A stretch of 64,000 nt of DNA from Bacteroidales bacterium. Its GTDB lineage: Bacteria; Bacteroidota; Bacteroidia; Bacteroidales; GCA-2711565. The DNA lies in NCBI GenBank assembly GCA_028280405.1, contig JANQLW010000017.1, forward strand, positions 50,339 through 114,338, read 5' to 3'. The notes beneath the pieces were generated by a model. That model worked only from the letters and a program-made list of their open reading frames with translations, was not told where the DNA came from and ran no database searches. The position numbers were made by a program, and so were the translations under genes. This document shows, one piece after another, positions 37,755-44,927 of this stretch; position 1 is the first letter of the stretch, and each line of letters starts with the position of its first letter.

Positions 37755-38366
37755 TTATACATTCATTAGCTTTTTCCAGCCGGCTGTACCAAAAGTGATA
37801 TAATCCGATAAAAATTGCTCTATTTCACTGCGACTTAGTTCATGTGAAACAACTTCGCCAATAATACTCCACCACCACGAACTCATGGTATGGATAAAAA
37901 AGCCGGATATATTAACGTTGATCCGGGGATATTTCTCCTTCATTTTCCGCATATATTCCAACCCAACTGCGGTATGCTTGTCTGTATATTCATCCCTGAA
38001 ATTTTCAAACGACGATCCATGTGCGTGAAAGAGTAGAAGTTTAAGTTCTTCCCTGAATTCCATAATCAGCTTAACATACATCTGAGTATGGGTAAATTGA
38101 TAATCTTCAGAAGTAAAAATATCTGTATTAATATACTTTGGGGAATTATGATCTTCTGTAATTTTATCCAATGCTTGCAAAAGCGGGCTGAGCACTTCCT
38201 TCATTATTTCATCTTTGTTTTTGAAATAATTATAAATATTACTTAAACTAACTCCCGATTTCCTGGCAATGATTCTCATCGAAGCATTTTTAAAACCATG
38301 TTCAAAAAATTCATTTCGTGAAATCCTGATGATCTCAAGCTTTATATTTTCTTTTTGCGTTTGCAT
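37755..38366 (-). CDS. TetR-family transcriptional regulator
   Basis: The start at 38366 (MQTQKENIKLEIIRIS) gives 203 residues and the normal TetR layout; the frame is open further upstream but that part is unlike the family. The helix-turn-helix reads GFKNASMRIIARKSGVSLSN followed by IYNYFKNKDEIMKEVL. The C-terminal ligand-binding part is all-helical with two aromatic-rich stretches. It is the first gene of the exporter operon and so probably represses itself and the exporter, releasing on binding of the exported compound. Palindromes of one form lie just before its start and before the exporter gene. Confidence 0.9.
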   Translation of the reverse strand: MQTQKENIKLEIIRISRNEFFEHGFKNASMRIIARKSGVSLSNIYNYFKNKDEIMKEVLSPLLQALDKITEDHNSPKYINTDIFTSEDYQFTHTQMYVKLIMEFREELKLLLFHAHGSSFENFRDEYTDKHTAVGLEYMRKMKEKYPRINVNISGFFIHTMSSWWWSIIGEVVSHELSRSEIEQFLSDYITFGTAGWKKLMNV

Positions 38367-38370
38367 ACAT

Positions 38371-38381
38371 GAACATTGTTC
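38371..38381. promoter_or_regulatory. Candidate TetR operator, copy 1
   Basis: GAACATTGTTC, a perfect 5-bp inverted repeat around one base, lies 5 bases before the TetR start codon. Binding here would block the start of translation or transcription of the operon. Confidence 0.55.
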
Positions 38382-38705
38382 GCTTTTGCAAAGGAACAAA
38401 CAATATTTCATATTATTATCATTATTTCTTATGAAATAAAAAATGGATATTGATGACTCTTCTAATATATTTTTGCTCCGCTTAATAAGAATCAAAGGCT
38501 TCCATCGGAAGTCAATGTAAATTTTTAAGATTTGATTTAAGTTTATACTAAAAAATATGCCTTAGCCTGATTTTTAATTAACTTTATGAATAAAAACGAC
38601 TATTAATATTCAATTTCATAACGTTTTCCGTCAAGGTAATAAATTGAATAATAATTTTTTTCATGTTTCTTCATCCAATTTCTCATCTGTTCAATATTTT
38701 CCATT

Positions 38706-39134
38706 TCAGCGGAACAATGCTTCCCCCCCCTCTTCAATATCTTTATATTTCTCTTTAACTTTCTTTTCCCAATTAGTAAAGAATTCCTCATTCAGCCTTT
38801 TTTCCTTTACAATCCCCAACACTTTTATATTCATTCCTTCCAATTCTTTATTAAAAGCTGTTATTTCTCCATTAGCTTCTATGCGAATCGTTTTTTTTCC
38901 GGTTGTATCCATAATAAAGCACCTCTTCCCCGAATGGTTACATACATGTTTTACAATCCCTCTGACCAAAATTTCCTTATTAAGGCTATCAGATGCAATT
39001 TTTAAAAAGTCTCTAACTTCAATTGCCAGTTTTTCGTTCTCATTTACCAGAGTCTTTTCTTCGCTGTTCTTTTCTTGCCCCATGCATGCAACCAAAAACA
39101 ATAAAACAGGAATGAATAATTTTAGTTTTTTCAT
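38706..39134 (-). CDS. OB-fold-like lipoprotein, reading frame cut at a G8 tract
   Basis: A lipoprotein signal (LFLVACMGQ, Cys at about residue 17) is followed by a small beta-barrel region (KEILVRGIVKHVCNHSGKRC, FIMDTTGKKTIRIE, MNIKVLGIVKEKR) that resembles OB-fold lipoproteins of Bacteroidota. As written the frame ends shortly after a run of eight G (38723-38730). With seven G it would continue EEGGKHCSAEMENIEQM and on to a stop at 38603, adding about 34 residues that look like genuine protein and contain an IEQMR..YYSIYYLDGKRYE pattern. The gene closes the TonB/DUF4876/ABC operon, 33 bases after DUF4857. Either a phase-variable or a sequencing-affected gene. Confidence 0.75.
   Translation of the reverse strand: MKKLKLFIPVLLFLVACMGQEKNSEEKTLVNENEKLAIEVRDFLKIASDSLNKEILVRGIVKHVCNHSGKRCFIMDTTGKKTIRIEANGEITAFNKELEGMNIKVLGIVKEKRLNEEFFTNWEKKVKEKYKDIEEGGEALFR
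38723..38730 (-). other. G8 homopolymer at a frame break
   Basis: There are eight C on the plus strand, so G8 in the coding strand of the lipoprotein gene. Length 8 ends the protein at 38706; length 7 joins it to the downstream open frame that ends at 38603. Tracts of this kind are classic slipped-strand sites and also classic sequencing-error sites. Confidence 0.7.
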
Positions 39135-39167
39135 ATTTTTTATGTTTGAGTAATTATATATAATGAT

Positions 39168-40394
39168 TTATTTCTCGAAATTGATTAGTAAAGCTGATAA
39201 AAAACCATAGATTCCGGTTAAAAAGATACCTATAAGTACCGGTAGTTTAAAAGCTTGTTTTCTCCATTTCAGTAAAATGTTATACAATACTAATAAGAAG
39301 ATGTTTAACCATATAAAATGAAATCCTTCAAATCGAAGTTTTGATTCCAGATATTTACTTTTATGAGAATTGAAACTCAAGGCTCCCGGAAAAATGTATT
39401 TTGAGAATGCTTTCAATTGGTTCTTCTCAGGCAGATAATGAATAGAATCGACAACATTTAAATGTTTTGCATCCACAGCATAAATTGTCTTTCCTTTTTG
39501 AGTTGTACTAGCCACGTTCCAATAAAACATATTTGCCATAATCAATAGATTATAATTCAAATATGAAAACTCAGGAAGCGGTATTTTTACCAGTTTGTAG
39601 TTATCTGTGGAAATGTAATAGATATTATTCCTTTCATCAAAAACAAAACCATAGAAACGCTTATCAGGATATTCTGTATTAGCAATATGTACTGGTTCAA
39701 AATCTTCAGACAGTTTTTTCTTTTTCACAAAAGGTTTTCCATTTACCATTTTCATGTGAAAAAACTGATTTTTTTGATCAACAATGAAACAACCTTCTTC
39801 ATATGCTTTACGTGCTGAAGGATTGCATCCCACAACCTTGGGAGGTCCCTCATACCCAAGTTTCATTAATATTTTTGAATATTGTTTACTTTTTCCAGCA
39901 ATTACTTCATTGTTTTCCGGATTAATAAATTCTACACCTTCAATTGTCATTCTGAATACATCACCCGGCATTTCCAGATCCACTTTCCCTGACTTGGATT
40001 CAAAAAGCCTGTATAACTTAATTCCCGGACGGGAAATATTCGCAGGCCTGTATCTAAAAAAGAAATTATTCATTCTAATCTTTTTAACGGATAAATCCAA
40101 ACCATTCAGAGAATCCGGAAGATTGCCATCTATAGCAAGCTGCCGGTAGTAAAACATAGGTAAAATGCTGTCAAACTGTTTGTCTGTATAAGTATTCCCT
40201 AAATTATCTTTTCTTTTGATTTCTTTATCGCTATAATCTATATAGCAGAAAGATTTGTTTACAGAGCTGTAATAGGTAAAAGGATAACTTACCGTATCAT
40301 CTGTAATAATTTTCCATAATAATGGCAATACGAAGGAAAACATCACGATTAAAAGTACAAACACAAGGTATTTTATTTTTTCTGTCTTTTTCAT
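39168..40394 (-). CDS. DUF4857 family membrane protein
   Basis: This 408-residue protein has an N-terminal membrane anchor (about 8-28), a large periplasmic-type region (about 30-335) and two or three membrane segments at the C-terminus (about 345-405). I recognise the overall sequence as the Bacteroidota DUF4857 family, which in other genomes lies beside an ABC permease and ATPase like here; that co-occurrence is from memory. No catalytic motif is visible. A Cys in KVVGCNPSA and another in EGCFIVDQ could form a disulfide or bind metal. It starts 22 bases after the permease gene. It may be the periplasm-facing partner of that ABC module. Confidence 0.8.
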   Translation of the reverse strand: MKKTEKIKYLVFVLLIVMFSFVLPLLWKIITDDTVSYPFTYYSSVNKSFCYIDYSDKEIKRKDNLGNTYTDKQFDSILPMFYYRQLAIDGNLPDSLNGLDLSVKKIRMNNFFFRYRPANISRPGIKLYRLFESKSGKVDLEMPGDVFRMTIEGVEFINPENNEVIAGKSKQYSKILMKLGYEGPPKVVGCNPSARKAYEEGCFIVDQKNQFFHMKMVNGKPFVKKKKLSEDFEPVHIANTEYPDKRFYGFVFDERNNIYYISTDNYKLVKIPLPEFSYLNYNLLIMANMFYWNVASTTQKGKTIYAVDAKHLNVVDSIHYLPEKNQLKAFSKYIFPGALSFNSHKSKYLESKLRFEGFHFIWLNIFLLVLYNILLKWRKQAFKLPVLIGIFLTGIYGFLSALLINFEK

Positions 40395-40416
40395 CTCTTT
40401 TCAATTTATTACGATG

Positions 40417-41103
40417 TTAACGGTAACTTGCCTGTACCCCAATTTTAAACCTGTAGATAGAATAATACACCATGGTTATTCCTATAAGCGGAATTATGCA
40501 GAGAATAATAATTGAGCTAAGCTTTTCATAGGCAGCAGGGAAATCAGTAATAAAAAAGAAATACAATAAGAATGCTGACAAACAAATATTCACCAGTTTT
40601 CTTTTCCAAACTGGTTCGAAGGCACAAAATGCGAATAAGAAATATCCACACAATCCTGAAAAAAACCAGGGTAATGTAGTTAACAAATAATTACTTACAA
40701 TTTCTTTTGCAAAGAAATGAGATGCTCCTAAAAACAATATTCCAGACAATAAAACAAACAATATAACCAAGCTAATTACCCCATAGCTTAGCATATAGAA
40801 TATTATTCTCGTTTCTTTCAATGGTAAGTGCAAACTCAATTTAATTCTAAAATTTGAAATTTCAGGAAGAAATTGCAGGATTCCAAGGATTAATCCAGCC
40901 CAGAACGGATAATATTTCAAATACGAAAAAAGAAACTGGTTCTTATTAATTACTACATCCCATAAATGCTCATATCCAGCAAAACGAAAGCTTCTGCCCA
41001 GTTTTAAAAACATATAGGCTTCCAGTATTAATCCTATGATAACCACTAAAGCAAAGTACTTTCGTGTTTTAATCCATTCTTTATAAAAAAAAGCTTTTAT
41101 CAT
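40417..41103 (-). CDS. ABC-2-like permease
   Basis: This 228-residue protein has six predicted membrane segments (about 17-35, 57-75, 100-123, 138-160, 168-185 and 195-215), the size of a compact ABC-2 type permease. It starts 1 base after the ATPase gene and must be its membrane partner. The short loops and absence of a large external domain suggest an exporter- or force-transducing-type module instead of an importer with a binding protein. Substrate unknown. Confidence 0.85.
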   Translation of the reverse strand: MIKAFFYKEWIKTRKYFALVVIIGLILEAYMFLKLGRSFRFAGYEHLWDVVINKNQFLFSYLKYYPFWAGLILGILQFLPEISNFRIKLSLHLPLKETRIIFYMLSYGVISLVILFVLLSGILFLGASHFFAKEIVSNYLLTTLPWFFSGLCGYFLFAFCAFEPVWKRKLVNICLSAFLLYFFFITDFPAAYEKLSSIIILCIIPLIGITMVYYSIYRFKIGVQASYR

Positions 41104-41104
41104 T

Positions 41105-41983
41105 TTAGTATTTTCCTGTTAAACCAATAAATATATCTTCAAGCGAAAGCGATTCATTAATAATTTCGTAATTAACCGGGAGTTTTTCCCTGATTTGTAT
41201 GATGGCTTCTTTTTCCGGTAAAAAGCTATAGGTTTCAGTTTTCCCCATAATGGTTTCGGTATTATAAAAATCAGTGCCAGACTTAAAAGCCCCTTTATCT
41301 TCAAAGCGGTATCGTTTAAAACGGCTCATCAATTCTTTAGTCGGCTTATGCAGCAATACTTTTCCATAATCAAGTATCAGGCAATCGTCGATCAACAATT
41401 CCATATCCTGAATGATATGTGAAGTAATAAATACCGATTTATTTTCGGCCTTTACAAATTCTTTTAAATAATCAATAAACAATCTGCGGTAACCCGGATC
41501 CAGCCCCATACTAAAATCATCAAGTATTAAAAGTTCCGGATCCTGGGCTAGGAGCAATCCAAGGGCTACCTGTGATCGCTGGCCGCATGACATTTTAGAA
41601 ATTTTTTGTTTTTCAGAAACGTTGAGTTTCTTCATTAACTCGAAATAATATTCCTTCTTCCATCCCGGATGGAACGAGGCATAAAACTTTTCAATCTGAA
41701 CAATATCAAAAAACGGATATTGAATATGTCCTTCCAGCAACAAGCCAATTCTTTCTTTTGTTTTCGGAGATAGAGAGTATGAAGGTTCTCCAAAAATATA
41801 GCAATCTCCGGAGTAAGGTTTTAGAAATCCATTCAATATATTAATGGTGGTTGTTTTTCCGGTACCGTTTTTACCCAATAATCCGGTTATTTTTCCCTTT
41901 GGAAGAGAAAAATTTAAATTTTCATATATACACCTTTTCCCATAATAATGAGTAAGGTTTTTGCATTCAATGATTGCTTGCAT
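41105..41983 (-). CDS. ABC transporter ATP-binding protein
   Basis: This 292-residue protein has Walker A GLLGKNGTGKTTT, Q-loop region, a slightly unusual signature MSCGQRSQVALG, Walker B LLILDDFSMGLDP and the switch His in ITSHI. The Cys in place of the more usual Ser-Gly start of the signature is shared by some ABC-2 ATPases; the second Asp replacing Glu in Walker B (LDDF) is less usual and might slow ATP hydrolysis. A C-terminal extension of about 70 residues follows the core. It lies 6 bases after the beta-barrel gene and 1 base before its permease, in the operon with the TonB receptor. Confidence 0.9.
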   Translation of the reverse strand: MQAIIECKNLTHYYGKRCIYENLNFSLPKGKITGLLGKNGTGKTTTINILNGFLKPYSGDCYIFGEPSYSLSPKTKERIGLLLEGHIQYPFFDIVQIEKFYASFHPGWKKEYYFELMKKLNVSEKQKISKMSCGQRSQVALGLLLAQDPELLILDDFSMGLDPGYRRLFIDYLKEFVKAENKSVFITSHIIQDMELLIDDCLILDYGKVLLHKPTKELMSRFKRYRFEDKGAFKSGTDFYNTETIMGKTETYSFLPEKEAIIQIREKLPVNYEIINESLSLEDIFIGLTGKY

Positions 41984-41989
41984 GCTTTT

Positions 41990-43513
41990 TTAAATATATG
42001 TAACGATTTTAAAGTTGAAAAACTGCCTGCTACCTGTATTTAAGCTATTATGCGTTTCTCTGTCGTATGAAAATTGAAATTTATAATTTCTCTCTTTAAT
42101 TGTACTTAAAACACTAAAACCAAGGCCATATAACAATCTATTATTCTTATAATAATTATATCTTTCATTAACAAATACAGAACTTAAGTAATTAGTTTTC
42201 ATTGTTAATTCCGAATTAATCGGGGAATAATAATTTGTCTTTACATTTAATGAAACAGACGTTCTTTTTTTCTGGAAAATCGACTTTTCAATAAACAATT
42301 TTGCAGTTAATCCGGAAATGATAAAAGCATTATTTATACCACCTCCATAATTTATTTCCATATTAGAAAAATCAATATTCGTTTTTACTAGATAATTAAT
42401 CCTGTTATTAGTAAGCTTTGTGAAAGAATATATTAAATTAACATCAATGGAAGAATCAAAATGGTAAGGTAATAAAGTTTGATTTTCATACAATATTCCA
42501 GAATATTCATTGGTTCCCGTAGAAATAATGGATTTACCGTCAGCAAAACTATAACTAGAATTGACCTTTATAAAATGGAGTGAGTTATACTTTTTCATAT
42601 TCATAATAAAACTAGCCCCTAACCTATTAAGCAAATATTGATTAATAGTTGTTTCTGCTTTTGGCCTGTTATTCCATTTTATTCTTGTTTTTATATCTTG
42701 CTTCTCGAAGTATAAGAGCACCATATATTTATGATTCCTGTTATTTCTAGAGTATAATAATTCTGGCCTGAAGCTGCTTTTAGTAAAATGTCTTTTTTTA
42801 AACCCACTTACGGTAAGGCTTCCTAAACCCGTAAAAGCAAATACTCTTTCTGAAGAATTCTGTTCAAAGAAATTTTGGTCTGCAGTTTCCAAACCTTTAC
42901 CAATTTTCAGGTCAAAACCTATATATGATTTTTTATTGATATGATAAATGATTGAAGGAGAAATAAAGATTTCGTTATTTCGAGTTAGAGGACGCGGATC
43001 TTTTTGTTTTGCGCCAGTACTTAGTAAGTAGGTAATTTTAAGTCCCAACGAAATTCTTTTAAATGCGATAGGTTTTGTCACCCCAGCAGATAATAGCAAA
43101 TCGTTCTTATTCCAATCCCCGGCAACAGTATCAAAAGGGCTATAAGGAAACCGACTGTTATATTCATAAATACTACACCATTTTCTTTTGGTTTCATTAA
43201 ATCTGGAATATTGAATTTTACCGGAAAAAATCAACTTCCCTTCCTTTTTGATCCCTTCGGTATAAATATTATATCTATTGTAATCTTCAGGTTCAATACT
43301 ATTATTCAAATTACCTCTCTTAAAGGTTGGACTTATCTCGAAACTAAAGAATTTGTTTAGAGAATCACCAATTATCACAGCCGTATTATTGGCATGCCTA
43401 CTTAACATTTGATTTCTTATTATATCAATATCCAATGATTGCCCGTAAACTGAATTTAGCAATCCCCATATAAAAAAGAGTAATATTAAATGTTCTTTTC
43501 TTTGCTCAATCAT
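41990..43513 (-). CDS. DUF6850-like outer-membrane beta-barrel protein
   Basis: This 507-residue protein has a signal peptide (cleaved near SVYGQ), many alternating amphipathic strands, and a terminal aromatic-containing strand (SRQFFNFKIVTYI), so it is an outer-membrane barrel. The segment GAKQKDPRPLTRNNEIFISP and the order of neighbouring genes fit the DUF6850 family as I recall it. It is encoded between a DUF4876 lipoprotein and an ABC ATPase, in one direction, 136 bases after the former. The role is unknown; passage or capture of the same compound handled by the TonB receptor is a fair guess. Confidence 0.75.
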   Translation of the reverse strand: MIEQRKEHLILLFFIWGLLNSVYGQSLDIDIIRNQMLSRHANNTAVIIGDSLNKFFSFEISPTFKRGNLNNSIEPEDYNRYNIYTEGIKKEGKLIFSGKIQYSRFNETKRKWCSIYEYNSRFPYSPFDTVAGDWNKNDLLLSAGVTKPIAFKRISLGLKITYLLSTGAKQKDPRPLTRNNEIFISPSIIYHINKKSYIGFDLKIGKGLETADQNFFEQNSSERVFAFTGLGSLTVSGFKKRHFTKSSFRPELLYSRNNRNHKYMVLLYFEKQDIKTRIKWNNRPKAETTINQYLLNRLGASFIMNMKKYNSLHFIKVNSSYSFADGKSIISTGTNEYSGILYENQTLLPYHFDSSIDVNLIYSFTKLTNNRINYLVKTNIDFSNMEINYGGGINNAFIISGLTAKLFIEKSIFQKKRTSVSLNVKTNYYSPINSELTMKTNYLSSVFVNERYNYYKNNRLLYGLGFSVLSTIKERNYKFQFSYDRETHNSLNTGSRQFFNFKIVTYI

Positions 43514-43649
43514 AAGATTAATAATATTATATCAATAATTTGCAACATATAACTACCTATGTACATATTTAATGTCAAAATATGTTACCCATATAATAAT
43601 AGATTGAGATATTTCTTAATTAGATATCCCTCAATCTATTAAACAAGAA

Positions 43650-44912
43650 CTAAAAATCGTTTGAAATTTTCTTTAACATTTTCAGTTCTTCAGGATGTAA
43701 AGATTTTTTTAGTTTTAAATAATCAATACTTTTCGCAGAACTACTACCTGTATAAATTTCAAAGGTTTCGAAGTCTTCATTATTATTACGGGTATTTTGG
43801 AGTTCATCCCTTCCATCAACAGCTTTCAAAACTTTTCTTTTACAGACCAAACCTTTCCATCCCCTTTGAATACCGCCAAATACTGATGTTGTAACATAGT
43901 TTGGAAGATGTTTTACGGTATTATCTCCATCTTCTTCTCCTTCAAAACCATCAATTACAGTAGTTACAGGAACTTTTACCACTTTATATCTTGCACCAGG
44001 ATACTCATCAATTTTCTCATAAGAATCAAAATCATCTGTACGGAATAAAACGACAATAGGATGAGAATTATGTGGCATCCAATCCCATGATTTATTATAA
44101 AAATATACCAATTCGAGATTAGGAACATTTGCAAAATCAATATCTTCTTTAAAAGCACCATTACCATGAGTAAAAAACTCAAAATCAGCTCCGGAAAGAT
44201 CAACACTTCTTCCAGGATTTCCATTTTGATCTCCATTATGATCCATACCATCATTCGCAAGCACTATAAACTCTCCTGGCTGAATCGGATGTTCATTACC
44301 ATTACCAGGAATTTTAAAGGCTTTTATTATATATACAAAGTTTTCATCAGTAAAAATATCTGGATTTTTGGATGTTACAGAACAGCTTCCAATATAAAGC
44401 CCATCTGCATATATAACTTCATCAGAATTATTATAAATATGAATGTACTGATCTTCCATATATGCTTTTCCGGCTTCAGTTCTTGTAAGGTTATAATAGA
44501 ATTCACTGATCACTAAACCTCCGGCATCACTAACAACCAAGTTAAGCTTGGATTCTTTCACATCTTCTCCCAGAATTATAATATTATTTTCAGCACCTAA
44601 AAGTTTAAAATTGCCCGACTTTGCCACTGAAAAATCAGAATATTTACCGGTAGCTTTCGCGGAAACTTTATAAGTTCCGGGAATCACATTATTAAATATA
44701 ACTTTGCCCTCAACATCTGTCTTCAGGGAGGAAATAGTATCTTTTGATATAACGCTCATCAGATAAACATCAATTTTAGTTTTATCATAAGAACTAAAAT
44801 CTGCAGGCAATACTATACTAACATTCAAGGTACCTGGACCTATCTCTTTATTTTTGTTACAAGCCATAAATCCAAGGCTCATAGCAATTAATAAAATAAA
44901 TACACGTTTCAT
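43650..44912 (-). CDS. DUF4876 family lipoprotein
   Basis: This 420-residue protein has a lipoprotein signal (lipobox ending FMAC, Cys18). Residues about 25-120 form a carboxypeptidase-regulatory-like Ig fold (VDVYLMSVISKDTISSLKTD, then KVIFNNVIPGTYKVSAKATG). The rest (from about 130, LVISEFYYN) resembles a lamin-tail-like or nuclease-associated beta domain: EDQYIHIYNNSDEVIYADGL. I recognise this as DUF4876, found next to TonB receptors in Bacteroidota. It starts 15 bases after the receptor stop, which suggests a surface lipoprotein partner, like SusD-type proteins in function but not in sequence. Confidence 0.82.
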   Translation of the reverse strand: MKRVFILLIAMSLGFMACNKNKEIGPGTLNVSIVLPADFSSYDKTKIDVYLMSVISKDTISSLKTDVEGKVIFNNVIPGTYKVSAKATGKYSDFSVAKSGNFKLLGAENNIIILGEDVKESKLNLVVSDAGGLVISEFYYNLTRTEAGKAYMEDQYIHIYNNSDEVIYADGLYIGSCSVTSKNPDIFTDENFVYIIKAFKIPGNGNEHPIQPGEFIVLANDGMDHNGDQNGNPGRSVDLSGADFEFFTHGNGAFKEDIDFANVPNLELVYFYNKSWDWMPHNSHPIVVLFRTDDFDSYEKIDEYPGARYKVVKVPVTTVIDGFEGEEDGDNTVKHLPNYVTTSVFGGIQRGWKGLVCKRKVLKAVDGRDELQNTRNNNEDFETFEIYTGSSSAKSIDYLKLKKSLHPEELKMLKKISNDF

Positions 44913-44927
44913 TTTTAATCTATTTTT

